Below are positions 20,084 through 28,854 of a stretch of DNA of 64,000 nucleotides, one piece after another (within the stretch, counting starts at the first letter, position 1; the number at the start of each line of letters is the position of its first letter). A program made the position numbers and the translations under genes. Location of the stretch: positions 1-64,000 of the forward strand of contig NZ_BMDZ01000017.1 of NCBI RefSeq assembly GCF_014636235.1, written 5' to 3'. Under the pieces are notes generated by a model. That model was not told the DNA's origin, searched no databases, and saw only the letters and a list, made by a program, of their open reading frames with translations. This stretch comes from Tistrella bauzanensis (lineage in GTDB: Bacteria; Pseudomonadota; Alphaproteobacteria; Tistrellales; Tistrellaceae).

Positions 20084-20665
20084 ATGGATGAACCTATGGT
20101 GTCTATCGACGGAAAGCGGCTTCCGCCGGAGGCACGCCCGGCCGCAGAGGTTTATGAGCGGGCGGCAGCGGGCGACGACTTCGCCCTGACCGACAGCATC
20201 GGTTATCTGGTGCGCGACGCCCACCGGGTGTTCCTGCGCGCCATGCAGATGCGGGTTTCGGATACCGAAATCACCATGGGCATGTGGTTCTTTCTGCGCA
20301 TTCTGTGGCAGGAAGAGGGGATCAGCCAGCGCGACCTGAGCCGGCGCATCCGCATGATGGAGCCGACCACGGTGACGGCGCTGCGCCTGATGGAACGGCG
20401 CGGGCTGGTCTATCGGGAGCGTGACACCAGCGACCGGCGGCGCAGCCTGGTCTATCTGACCGATCGGGGCCGGGCGCTGCGTGCGGAACTGCTGCCGCTT
20501 GCCGCTGAAACCAACCTGGCGGCCATCGCTGGCCTGAACAGCGGCGAGATTCTGAACCTGCGCCGGATGCTGACCGCCGTGATCGCCAATCTGGACCGCG
20601 ATGTCGCCAGTCGCGGGGCCGACCCTGGATTGGTCGAGGACGACATCGCCGATCACGACCCCTGA
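20084..20665 (+). CDS. MarR family transcriptional regulator
   Basis: A 193-residue winged-helix regulator: dimer helix with LVRDAHRVFLRAMQMRVSD, DNA-recognition part GISQRDLSRRIRMMEPTTVTALRLMERRG, and wing YRERDTSDRRRSLVYLTDRG. The extended N-terminus (about 40 residues) is typical of the larger MarR proteins that sense aromatic or CoA compounds. It follows the carrier gene by 116 bases and precedes leucine dehydrogenase by 271, so its target could be either, or the liu block. Confidence 0.9.
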   Translation: MDEPMVSIDGKRLPPEARPAAEVYERAAAGDDFALTDSIGYLVRDAHRVFLRAMQMRVSDTEITMGMWFFLRILWQEEGISQRDLSRRIRMMEPTTVTALRLMERRGLVYRERDTSDRRRSLVYLTDRGRALRAELLPLAAETNLAAIAGLNSGEILNLRRMLTAVIANLDRDVASRGADPGLVEDDIADHDP

Positions 20666-20936
20666 TCGTGGTCGCCGGACAGGCGGCTCCCGACGGGCGG
20701 ACCATTGATCAACCTGTAGCGTAATTTTATTACCGGCCGATGCGGTGTCTTTCGGACAGAAAATGCCCATGAAGTCAGGCTTCGTAAGATTCCCTCTATT
20801 TTAAACCGCGTCCCGCACGGCGATTGAATCGCAGGCGGTGCGGTGACAGATTATTTTTCAACAGACCAAGATCAATCAGAAAAATCCGATGTATTGAATA
20901 CGGCCACAGTCACGTGGTGGCCGCAAGGGAGGAACC

Positions 20937-22016
20937 ATGTCCGTTTTTTCTTCGAGGGCCTTTGATGGTCATGAACAGGTGGTGTTCGGACATGATCCGG
21001 ACACTGGCCTGAAAGCGGTCATTGCCATTCATTCGACCGTGCTTGGCCCCGGTGTCGGCGGCTGCCGGATGTGGGCCTATGACGACGAGGCGGCGGCGGT
21101 GACCGATGCGCTGCGCCTGTCGCGGGGCATGACCTACAAGAACGCGATGGCCGGGCTGGCCTTTGGTGGCGCCAAGGCGGTGATCCTGGGCGATGCACGC
21201 CGCGACAAGACGCCGGCGATGATGCGTGCCTTCGGCCGGGTGGTCGACCGGCTGGCCGGCCGCTATATCACCGCCGAGGATGTCGGCATCGGCACGGAGG
21301 ATATGGCGCAGGTCCGGCGCCAGACCACCCATGTTCTGGGACTGGCCGACACCAGCGGCGATCCGTCGCCCTTCACCGCGCTGGGCGTGTTTCTGGGCAT
21401 CAAGGCGGCGCTGGATCATGGCAAGGCCGGCGCATCGGCCGCGACCGACAGCCTTGCCGGCGTCACCGTCGCGGTGCAGGGGCTGGGCCATGTCGGCGCC
21501 GATCTGGCGCGCCGGCTGCACGAGGCCGGCGCCAAGCTGGTGGTGGCCGACATCCATCAGGACGCGGCGGCGCGGGTGGCGCGGCTGACCGGCGCGCGTA
21601 TCGCCGACCCGGCCACCATCCATGCCGAGCCGGTGGACGTCTATGCCCCATGCGCGCTGGGCGGGGTGTTGAACGACCGCACCATCCCCGAGCTCAGCGC
21701 CCGGATCATCGCCGGCGCCGCCAACAACCAGTTGGCGGAACCGCGCCATGCCCGGGAACTGGCCGATCGCGGCATTCTGTATGCGCCGGATTACGTGATC
21801 AATGCCGGTGGCGTGATCAACATCGCGGTCGAGCATGACGCGGCAGGCTATGATGCCGGCCGGGCCACCGCGCGCGTGCATGGCATTTCCGAAACCATGG
21901 CACGGATCTTCGCCGAGGCGACGGCAAGCGGCCGCACCACCGCCGAGGTCGCCGACGCGATGGCCGAGGCCCGGATCGCCGCGCATGCCGCGTCGCGCGA
22001 CGCCAGCGCCGCCTGA
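20937..22016 (+). CDS. Leucine dehydrogenase (Glu/Leu/Phe/Val dehydrogenase family)
   Basis: NAD-dependent reversible deamination of leucine (and valine, isoleucine) to the 2-oxo acid. The 359 residues carry the dimerisation/substrate domain with GCRMW and SRGMTYKNAMAGLAFGGAK (catalytic lysine), ITAEDVGIGTEDM, and a Rossmann domain with VAVQGLGHVGADLARRL. GVINIAVEHD near the end is typical of leucine rather than glutamate dehydrogenases. A strong GGGAGGA site precedes ATG 20937. With the liu genes 2.4 kb upstream it supplies the first step of leucine catabolism; phenylalanine or valine preference cannot be ruled out. Confidence 0.92.
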   Translation: MSVFSSRAFDGHEQVVFGHDPDTGLKAVIAIHSTVLGPGVGGCRMWAYDDEAAAVTDALRLSRGMTYKNAMAGLAFGGAKAVILGDARRDKTPAMMRAFGRVVDRLAGRYITAEDVGIGTEDMAQVRRQTTHVLGLADTSGDPSPFTALGVFLGIKAALDHGKAGASAATDSLAGVTVAVQGLGHVGADLARRLHEAGAKLVVADIHQDAAARVARLTGARIADPATIHAEPVDVYAPCALGGVLNDRTIPELSARIIAGAANNQLAEPRHARELADRGILYAPDYVINAGGVINIAVEHDAAGYDAGRATARVHGISETMARIFAEATASGRTTAEVADAMAEARIAAHAASRDASAA

Positions 22017-22032
22017 CCGCCAGCCATCCCGA

Positions 22033-22950
22033 TCAGGCCAGCATATCCTGGATCAAACCGCGCAGCCACAGCGTCGCCGGGTCGCTGTCGAGCCGGAGCG
22101 GCCAGACCATCCGCACCGGCGGGAAGCGCAGGTCGAGCGGTACCGGGCTGACGACCAGCCCCAGCCCGGGCGCGTATTTCCGCGCGACCCGGCTGGAGAT
22201 GGTGGCGATCACCGGGGCCTCGGCCGCGGTTGCCAGCACGGTGAGGAAGTCGGGCGCCGCGGTGACCACGTCGAGATCTGCATCGATGCGCTCCAGCGCC
22301 TCGTGCACGCAGCCGCGCAGATCGTCGCTCTGCGACACCACGGCATGGCGGGCGGCGAGATAATCGGCGGTCGACACCGGCACCGGCAGGGGCAGCAGCG
22401 CCGGATTGAAGCAGCAGGATACCGCGCCCGGAAACAGCACCGCCCCGCGATGACGGCTGGCCGGTTCAATGGCGCAGCCGACGGCAAGGTCGATCACGCC
22501 GGTATCGATCATCGCCTCGACCTGATGGGTCGGGGCCATCCGGGCATGCAGGCGGATGCCCGGCGCCCGGGTGCTGAGCCTGGCGGTGAGCGCCGGCAGC
22601 AGCAGAAGCTCAAGCTCGCTCGTCATGCCGAGCCGGAACACCCGGTGCTCGGTTTCAGGGGTGAAGCTGTCGCGGGTGGCCAGCGCCGCCTGGGCCTGGG
22701 CCAGCGCCGCGCGCACGGGGCCTGCCACCGCCAGCGCGCGAGCGGTGGGCTGCATCGCCTGGCCCACCCGCACGAACAGGTCGTCGTCGAGCAGCAGGCG
22801 CAGTGTCGACAGCGCATGGCTCATTGCCGGCTGGCCGATCTTCAGCCGCCGCGCCGCCGCCGTGACGCTGCCCGCCTCGACCAGCGCGTCGAAGGCAACC
22901 AGCAGGTTGAGGTCGAAGCTGCGTAAATTGAAATGGTCGATGGATGTCAT
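22033..22950 (-). CDS. LysR family transcriptional regulator (NodD-like group)
   Basis: A 305-residue LysR regulator beginning MTSIDHFNLRSFDLNLLVAF. The HTH covers SVTAAARRLKIGQPAMSHALSTLR with DDLFVRVGQAMQPTARAL, the layout of the NodD/NahR subgroup. The start at 22950 is chosen because the in-frame sequence further upstream runs back into the divergent hydrolase gene. It probably controls that hydrolase, across a 97-base divergent promoter with a TGAT-N9-ATCA dyad at 22984-23000. Confidence 0.92.
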   Translation of the reverse strand: MTSIDHFNLRSFDLNLLVAFDALVEAGSVTAAARRLKIGQPAMSHALSTLRLLLDDDLFVRVGQAMQPTARALAVAGPVRAALAQAQAALATRDSFTPETEHRVFRLGMTSELELLLLPALTARLSTRAPGIRLHARMAPTHQVEAMIDTGVIDLAVGCAIEPASRHRGAVLFPGAVSCCFNPALLPLPVPVSTADYLAARHAVVSQSDDLRGCVHEALERIDADLDVVTAAPDFLTVLATAAEAPVIATISSRVARKYAPGLGLVVSPVPLDLRFPPVRMVWPLRLDSDPATLWLRGLIQDMLA

Positions 22951-22983
22951 GAGCCACATCGATTTGATTGCTGACCTGCCCAT

Positions 22984-23000
22984 TGATACCTGACGCATCA
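22984..23000. promoter_or_regulatory. Candidate LysR box between divergent genes
   Basis: TGAT at 22984-22987 and ATCA at 22997-23000 form an inverted repeat with nine bases between, containing the T-N11-A pattern used by LysR proteins. It is central in the 97-base gap between the LysR gene and the metallo-hydrolase gene. Confidence 0.35.
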
Positions 23001-23047
23001 GCCGCCGCAAGCCCTGCGCGGCCGATCGCTTCAGAAAGACCCTTGTC

Positions 23048-23983
23048 ATGACACGCAGACCGATTGCCATCACAACCCTGCTGGGCCTGTTCCTGGCCAC
23101 GGCCCCGGCCGTGGCGGACGACCTGCCGGCTCCGTATCGGCTGGATATCGGCCGCATCGCGGTGACGGCGCTGTCGGACGGCACTGTGCCGGTGCCGCTG
23201 ACCGAGATCATGCATGGCGCGCCCAAAGCCGCGATCGAAGCGGCGCTTGATCGCGCGGGTCAAGCCTCACCCGTGCCGCTGGCGGTCAATGCCTATCTGA
23301 TCGGGATGCCGGATGGCCGGCTGGTCCTGGTCGATACCGGCACCGGCGATCTGCTGGGGCCGCAACTGGGCCATCTGCCCGAGACGCTGGCGGCGGCCGG
23401 TCATTCCGTGGCCGAGATCGACGATGTGGTGCTGACCCATATCCATGCCGATCATTCTGGGGGCCTGGTCCGCGACGGCAAGGCGGTGTTCCCGAACGCA
23501 CGCGTGCATGTGGCGGAACGCGACGCCGGATACTGGCTGAGCGCCGAGGCGCGGGCTGCAGCCCCCGAGCCGGCCCGGGCCAGCTTCGATGAGGCCCTGG
23601 CTGCAATTGCGCCCTATCGCGCCGAAGGCCGCTTTCAGACCTTTGTCGACGGTGCCGATCCGGTTCCAGGGCTGGGCTCGATCCTGCGCGCCGGCCATAC
23701 GCCCGGCCATTCCTCGATCGTGGTCGCCGATGGCGGTGCGCGGCTGGTGATCTGGGGCGACATCACCCATGGCGAGGTGGTGCAGTTCGCCGACCCGGAT
23801 GTCACGATCGATTTCGACGTCGACCAGCCGCAGGCGCGGACGACGCGGCGGGCGGCGCTGGCCGAGGCGGCGGCCGAGGGCTATCTGGTCGCCGGTGCCC
23901 ATATCGCCTGGCCGGGCATCGGCCGGGTGCGGGAGGCGACCACGCCGGGCATCGCCTATCGCTGGGAGCCGCTCGCCCGCTGA
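23048..23983 (+). CDS. Exported metallo-beta-lactamase-fold hydrolase
   Basis: A 311-residue MBL-fold hydrolase with a signal peptide (LLGLFLATAPAVADD). Metal ligands are visible in order: VVLTHIHADHSGG (HxHxDH) at about 134-142, the histidine in RAGHTPGHSSIVV, aspartate in VIWGDITHGE and the final histidine in VAGAHIAWPG. VLVDTGTGDLLG precedes the motif. The family includes lactonases, thioesterases and alkyl sulfatases; this quorum-quenching-like subgroup (often called glyoxylase-like) has broad activity, so the substrate remains open. Its location is the periplasm, and the divergent LysR gene probably regulates it. Confidence 0.88.
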   Translation: MTRRPIAITTLLGLFLATAPAVADDLPAPYRLDIGRIAVTALSDGTVPVPLTEIMHGAPKAAIEAALDRAGQASPVPLAVNAYLIGMPDGRLVLVDTGTGDLLGPQLGHLPETLAAAGHSVAEIDDVVLTHIHADHSGGLVRDGKAVFPNARVHVAERDAGYWLSAEARAAAPEPARASFDEALAAIAPYRAEGRFQTFVDGADPVPGLGSILRAGHTPGHSSIVVADGGARLVIWGDITHGEVVQFADPDVTIDFDVDQPQARTTRRAALAEAAAEGYLVAGAHIAWPGIGRVREATTPGIAYRWEPLAR

Positions 23984-24003
23984 CCGGCGCCATCAGCCAT
24001 CAA

Positions 24004-24044
24004 CCATCAGCCATCGGCCGCATGACCTCGGCCGCGGCTGATGG
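24004..24044. terminator. Hairpin between convergent hydrolase and MFS genes
   Basis: CCATCAGCC at 24004-24012 pairs with GGCTGATGG at 24036-24044, and inside it CGGCCG (24015-24020) pairs with CGGCCG (24029-24034). It lies between the two converging stop codons without a T run. The left flank (23991-24018) also holds four imperfect 7-base tandem copies of CATCAGC. Confidence 0.45.
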
Positions 24045-24050
24045 CCGGCC

Positions 24051-25223
24051 TCAGGCCGGCCGGCGCCCGCGCGAGACCTGAAGCGCCAGCAATGCCAGAG
24101 CCGTGAAGATCAGCGATGCCACCGGCAGCATGCCCGGACCATAGCTGCCGTGAACCGCGACCCCGGCGCTGGACCCGGCCGAGATGCCGACATAGAGCGC
24201 CGAAGCGTTGAGCGCCAGCGCCAACCCGGCGCGGTCGCCCGCCAGATCGACCAGCCGCTTCTGCTGCGGGGCCATGAACGACATCGCGGTGACCGCCCAG
24301 ACCCCCATCAGCACATAGAGCGGCCACAACCCGCCGGGCACCACCAGCGCGACGGCAAAGCCGGCGCCGAGCGCCACCAGGGTGATGCGCAGGGTGGCGA
24401 AGGCCCCAACCCGGCGTTCGATCCAGGCACCCAGCGCATTGCCGACCAGCCCGCCGGCGCCATAGATGAACATCGCGGTCGGCACGGCACTGGCCGGCAG
24501 GCTGCCATCGGCATTGCCGATCACTGCCGCCATCCACGGCCCCAGCAGAGCATAGGTGGCGAACACCGCCGACATCTGCATCAACGGCACCAGCAGCGCC
24601 ATGCCAAGCCGGCGGTCGGCCAGCATGCGCAGCATCATTCGGGCGCCGGTGCGCACGCCGCGGGCGGTGCGCGGCACGGTCGCCCAGGCGGCCAATGCCG
24701 TGGCCAGGGCGATGCCGCCGATCAGCCACATGACACCGCGCCAGCCCAGGCTGAGCCCCAGAACGCTGCACACCGGCACGCCTACGACCACGGCGGCGGT
24801 CATGCCGCCGAACACCAGGGCCAGGGCCGCGCTGCGTTCATGTTCCGACACCAGCGCCGCGCCGGTGGCCGACACCGTGGGCCCGACCAGGCCGGCCCCC
24901 AGCGCCATCACGATCCGCCCCGCGACCAGCACGCCATAATCGGTCGACAGCGCGCAGACCGCACAGCCGGCGAAGACGATCACCAGGCCGGTCATGATCA
25001 GCCGCCGCCGGGCATGGGCGCCGAAGAAGATCTGCATCGCCGGCGCCGCCAGCGCATAGGTGATGGCGAAGGCGGTGACCAGCCCGCCGACGGCCGATGC
25101 CGGCATGCCAAGCTCCACCGTCAGCGGCACGCTGAGGCCGATCACCGACATCGAGGCGATGCCGACCACGAAATAGCCGGCGGCAAGCGCCAGCAAGGTC
25201 GGCAGATGGGCGTTGCGGCGCAT
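24051..25223 (-). CDS. MFS transporter, DHA1/AraJ-like efflux
   Basis: A 390-residue major facilitator with 12 predicted membrane segments, starting MRRNAHLPTLLALAAGYF. The loop 2-3 motif is degenerate (FFGAHARRRLIMTGL), helix 4 has GRIVMALGAGLVGPTVSATG and helix 5 GMTAAVVVGVPVCSVLG, the proline-glycine antiporter region of drug or sugar efflux carriers. Start 25223 is preferred over an in-frame ATG at 25340 that would overlap the divergent LysR gene. That regulator is probably its controller. Substrate unknown. Confidence 0.88.
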   Translation of the reverse strand: MRRNAHLPTLLALAAGYFVVGIASMSVIGLSVPLTVELGMPASAVGGLVTAFAITYALAAPAMQIFFGAHARRRLIMTGLVIVFAGCAVCALSTDYGVLVAGRIVMALGAGLVGPTVSATGAALVSEHERSAALALVFGGMTAAVVVGVPVCSVLGLSLGWRGVMWLIGGIALATALAAWATVPRTARGVRTGARMMLRMLADRRLGMALLVPLMQMSAVFATYALLGPWMAAVIGNADGSLPASAVPTAMFIYGAGGLVGNALGAWIERRVGAFATLRITLVALGAGFAVALVVPGGLWPLYVLMGVWAVTAMSFMAPQQKRLVDLAGDRAGLALALNASALYVGISAGSSAGVAVHGSYGPGMLPVASLIFTALALLALQVSRGRRPA

Positions 25224-25327
25224 ACGGATGTCCCTGTGATCGGAAGCGCTGAGGATAGCGGCATTGAAGCTGCATCGCCTGCTGTCGATAATTCCAATCG
25301 ATAGTTCGTATATGAAAGATAACCTTG

Positions 25328-26224
25328 ATGGATTTACCACGGCATGACCTGGGCCTGCTGCTGTCTTTGGATGTACTGCTGGCCGAGTTGAGCGTCACCC
25401 GTGCCGCGCGGCGGCTGGGGATCAGCCAGCCGGCGCTGTCGGCGCAACTGGCGCGGTTGCGGGATCTGTTCGACGATCCGCTGCTGGTGCGCTCGGGGCG
25501 CGGGCTGGTGCCGACCAGCCGGGCCGAGGCGCTGCGTGCGCCGCTGAACCGGCTGCTGGAGGAATTGCAGTCGCTGGTCGCGGCCGAAATGCCGTTCGAC
25601 CCCACGGCCGGGCCGGTGGCGGCGCGGGTGATCGCGACCGATTATGTCCATGCCACCGCGACCAGCCGGCTGGTGCAGAGCTTTCAAGCCCAGGGGCTGG
25701 CCGCGCGGGTGGTGATGATGTCGCATGATGCCCAGCGCAGCCGCGACGATCTGGAGGAGGGGCGCGCGGATCTGATGATTGCATCCGAAGCGCTGTTGCC
25801 GATGGGGCTGCGCCACGAGCCGCTGTTTCACGAGAGCTTCGTGGTGGTCCAGCGCAAGGGCCATCCGCGTGGCGCGCGGCCCTTTGATCTCGACAGTTTC
25901 TGTGGCTGTGACCACGCGCTGGTGGCGCCGGTCGGTGGCACGCTGAAGGGAGTGACCGACGAGGTTCTGGCGGCGCTTGGCCGCAGCCGGCGCATTGCCG
26001 CCTTGCTGCCGAGCTTCCTGCAACTGCCGCCGCTGATCGTGATGACCGATCTGATCGCGGTGGCGCCGCGCCGGCTGGCCATGGCCCGTGCCGATGATCT
26101 GGACATGTTTGCGCCACCGGTCGATCTGCCGGGCTTCACCATCAATCTGGCCTGGCATCCGCGTCGCGACCATGATCCGCGGGTGTCCTGGCTCCGGTCG
26201 CGGATTCTGGCGCTGGATCTGTGA
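25328..26224 (+). CDS. LysR family transcriptional regulator
   Basis: A 298-residue LysR protein of the NodD/LeuO-like group: HDLGLLLSLDVLLAELSVTRAARRL and GISQPALSAQLARLRDLFDD form the HTH, followed by LLVRSGRGLVPTSRAEAL and the effector domain. A TTG directly before ATG 25328 is an alternative start. It is divergent from the MFS exporter with 104 bases between starts; in that gap TCGATA occurs twice (near 25288 and 25300), which may be part of its site. Confidence 0.9.
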   Translation: MDLPRHDLGLLLSLDVLLAELSVTRAARRLGISQPALSAQLARLRDLFDDPLLVRSGRGLVPTSRAEALRAPLNRLLEELQSLVAAEMPFDPTAGPVAARVIATDYVHATATSRLVQSFQAQGLAARVVMMSHDAQRSRDDLEEGRADLMIASEALLPMGLRHEPLFHESFVVVQRKGHPRGARPFDLDSFCGCDHALVAPVGGTLKGVTDEVLAALGRSRRIAALLPSFLQLPPLIVMTDLIAVAPRRLAMARADDLDMFAPPVDLPGFTINLAWHPRRDHDPRVSWLRSRILALDL

Positions 26225-26298
26225 TCGCCACCGCTGCCTGAGCCGGATCTGCCATGCTATATGTCGACGGAACGATAGCCGGGACAGCGGGAGACGAG

Positions 26299-26826
26299 AT
26301 GGCGATGAGCGGCGCATCGAAGGTGCCGGCGGCGAAGGGCCCGGCGGCGAAGGCCACGGCATCGACCCGTGCCACCCAGGCGCTGGTAAAGGCCGGTATC
26401 GCCTTCCAGACCGTGAGCTATACCTATGATCCGGGCGCCGAGCGGATCGGGCTTCAGGCGGCCGAGGCGATCGGCGAGCCGCCGGCGCGGGTGCTGAAGA
26501 CCCTGATGGCCATGGTCGACGGCCGGCCAGTCTGCGTGGTGGTGCCGTCGGATCGCGAGGTCAGCATGAAGAAGCTGGCGGCAACTTTTGGCGGCAAATC
26601 GGCGGCGATGATGCGGCCGGCGGATGCCGAGCGCCTGACCGGCTATCATGTCGGCGGGATCAGCCCCTTCGGGCAGAAGAAGCGGGTGCCGGTGGCCGTG
26701 GAGCAGGCGGCGCTGGCGGAACCCCATGTCTATATCAATGGCGGCCAGCGCGGGCTTCAGGTCCGGATGGATCCGGCCGACGCGGTCAGGGCGCTGGAGG
26801 CGCTGACCGCGTCGCTGATCGGTTGA
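26299..26826 (+). CDS. ybaK: Cys-tRNA(Pro) deacylase YbaK
   Basis: A 175-residue YbaK/EbsC-type editing enzyme that removes cysteine wrongly attached to tRNA-Pro. After a short alanine-rich lead it shows STRATQALVKAGIAF, the conserved lysine in RVLKTLMAM, VVPSDREVSMKKLA and the signature GYHVGGISPFGQKKRVPV. ATG 26299 has GGGAG ahead; an upstream ATG at 26254 is in frame. It is convergent with the esterase gene, the two stop codons being adjacent. A second, diverged YbaK-domain gene lies at 44273-44794. Confidence 0.93.
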   Translation: MAMSGASKVPAAKGPAAKATASTRATQALVKAGIAFQTVSYTYDPGAERIGLQAAEAIGEPPARVLKTLMAMVDGRPVCVVVPSDREVSMKKLAATFGGKSAAMMRPADAERLTGYHVGGISPFGQKKRVPVAVEQAALAEPHVYINGGQRGLQVRMDPADAVRALEALTASLIG

Positions 26827-27492
26827 TCAGGCAGAGGCAGGCCCCAGATGACGGGCCAGGAAGCGGCCGGCCTCGGCGGCGCCGGCCTGCGAGATGGTGT
26901 GAACCAGCCCCGGCTCAAGCCCGGCGGTGACGTCGGCGCCGGCTGCGTGCAGCCGGCGGGCCGCCTGGCGGGTTTCATCGGCCGGCACCACCGGATCGGC
27001 CTCGCCATGGATCAGCAGCAGGGGGGTCGATCCGGGGGTGAGCGGATCGGGCGTCACCAGCCGGCCTGAGAAGGCGATACCGGCCCCGACCGTCCAGCGC
27101 CCTGAGGCGATGGCGTCGAGCAGCATCATCGAGCCTTGCGAGAACCCGACCAGCGCCACCCGGTCGTGTCTGTCGGTGAAGCCATGATCGGCGATGATCG
27201 CGGTGATCAGCCGGTCGAAGCCGCTGCGTGCCGCGGCAAGCCGGCGCGCGCGGTCGTCGGGGCTGATCGCGCCGATGCTGAACCACTGGAAGGCCCGCGC
27301 GCCGGCGCCGGCCATGTCCGGCGGTATCTGGCCCGGCGGCACCTGATCGAAAGGCTCCGGCGCGTCGGGCGACACGAACATGGCCCCCGGCAGCACCGCC
27401 TGCCAGAACCGCCCCAGCGGTTCGAGATCGGCGCCATTGCTGCCGACACCATGCAGCATGATGACCAGGGCAGGCTGAGGCACGTCAGGCAC
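26827..27492 (-). CDS. Alpha/beta-hydrolase, phospholipase/carboxylesterase family
   Basis: A 221-residue serine esterase of the YpfH/carboxylesterase-2 group: oxyanion strand LVIMLHGVGSNGADLEPL, nucleophile elbow LVGFSQGSMMLLDAI, acid in LIHGEADPVVPADE and histidine in GLVHTISQAG. These cytosolic enzymes cleave short acyl esters and some acyl-thioesters. Its start overlaps the end of the upstream reductase gene by eight bases, so the two are cotranscribed and translationally coupled. Confidence 0.92.
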   Translation of the reverse strand: MPDVPQPALVIMLHGVGSNGADLEPLGRFWQAVLPGAMFVSPDAPEPFDQVPPGQIPPDMAGAGARAFQWFSIGAISPDDRARRLAAARSGFDRLITAIIADHGFTDRHDRVALVGFSQGSMMLLDAIASGRWTVGAGIAFSGRLVTPDPLTPGSTPLLLIHGEADPVVPADETRQAARRLHAAGADVTAGLEPGLVHTISQAGAAEAGRFLARHLGPASA

Positions 27493-28591
27493 CGGGCACC
27501 CCCTTGGTGGTGGAGTATTCGAAGTGCATCACCTCGCCGGGGCGGCAGATCTCGCGGGCGGCATGCACGGCCGAGGCGGCCTCGGCGAAGCCCGACAGGA
27601 TCAGCTTCAGCTTGTGGGGATAGCGGGCGATGTCGCCGATGGCGAACACCCCGGGCAGGCTGGTGGCCATGGTGGTGGGTTCGGCCGTGATGTGGTGCTG
27701 GTCCAGCGCCAGGCCCCATTCCAGGATCGGCCCGAGATTCATCGACAGGCCGAAGAAGGGCAGCAGAATATCGGCATCCAGCCGGCGGACATTGCCGTCC
27801 AGATCGGCGACGGTCACGATATCCAGCCGGCCGGCTGCCGGGTCGCCTTCCAGGCCGTGAAGCTGATAGGGCACCACCAGCTCGATCTTGCCCTGGGCCG
27901 CCAGCGCATGCAGCTTCGCGACGCTTTCCGGCGCGCCGCGGAATTTGGGCCGGCGGTGGATGACCATGATCGCGGCTGCGATATCGGCCAGTTCGATCGC
28001 CCAGTCGAGCGCGCTGTCGCCGCCACCCGCGATCACCACCCGCTTGCCGCGAAAGGCTTCCTTGCGCGCGACCCGATAGAACACCGAGCGCTCTTCATAG
28101 TCCTCGATGCCGGTCAGCGGCGGGCGATTGGGGCCGAAGGCGCCGACGCCGGCGCCGATCAGCACCGCCTTCGCCCGGATCTGCGTCGCCTTGTCGGTGC
28201 CGACCAGCCAGTCGCCGGTGTCGGTGTCGCGGGCCATCGACACCACCTGCTGGCCCAGATGCCAGACCGGATCGAAGGGGGCGGCCTGGCCCGCCAACTG
28301 GTCGATCAGGGCCTGGGCCTCGATCTTCGGCCAGGCGGGGATGTCGTAGATCGGCTTTTCAGGGTACATGGCGCTGCACTGGCCGCCGATATGGGGCAGG
28401 GCGTCGATGACATGCGCCTTCAGTTTCAGCATGCCGGCCTCGAACACCGAGAACAGCCCCACGGGCCCGGCGCCAATCACGGCGATATCGGTCTGGTGCT
28501 GCCCGCCGGGCGGGGTTGCCGCGATGTCGCCGGCAGCACCGGGGGTGATGCCATAGACGGCGGGATCGAAGGTGGTCGAGGTCGCGGTCAT
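27485..28591 (-). CDS. Ferredoxin/flavodoxin-NADP+ reductase, thioredoxin-reductase-like (YumC type)
   Basis: A 368-residue FAD- and NADPH-binding reductase. FAD site IAVIGAGPVGLFSVFEAGM, HIGGQCSAMYPEKPIYDIP, the NADPH site VVIAGGGDSALDWAIELA and the closing GVFAIGDIARYPHKLKLI are the pattern of the TrxR-like ferredoxin-NADP reductases, which lack the CxxC of true thioredoxin reductase; the C-terminal FEYSTTKGVPG is typical. It may feed electrons to ferredoxin or flavodoxin. It heads a two-gene unit with the esterase. Confidence 0.92.
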   Translation of the reverse strand: MTATSTTFDPAVYGITPGAAGDIAATPPGGQHQTDIAVIGAGPVGLFSVFEAGMLKLKAHVIDALPHIGGQCSAMYPEKPIYDIPAWPKIEAQALIDQLAGQAAPFDPVWHLGQQVVSMARDTDTGDWLVGTDKATQIRAKAVLIGAGVGAFGPNRPPLTGIEDYEERSVFYRVARKEAFRGKRVVIAGGGDSALDWAIELADIAAAIMVIHRRPKFRGAPESVAKLHALAAQGKIELVVPYQLHGLEGDPAAGRLDIVTVADLDGNVRRLDADILLPFFGLSMNLGPILEWGLALDQHHITAEPTTMATSLPGVFAIGDIARYPHKLKLILSGFAEAASAVHAAREICRPGEVMHFEYSTTKGVPGA

Positions 28592-28854
28592 CGGAATCCG
28601 AGCATCCGTTTGAGAGTGGGCGTTTGCGAGTGGGCGGTGACAGTGGCGGTGTCAGACAGACGTGTCGGCGCGGGCATCACCGGCCAGATGGGGGCGATCT
28701 TGGCGTCAGTCCATCCGGCTCGGCAACCAGAATACGCGCTCGTCATCGGTCATCGGTCCCGGCAGCATGCCGCCCGCCGGGAGGTTTTTCACGTAAAAGT
28801 TGATGAAGCTTGTCGATTACCTATCGTGAAATGCAAATCAGCCCGCCGATGCCG

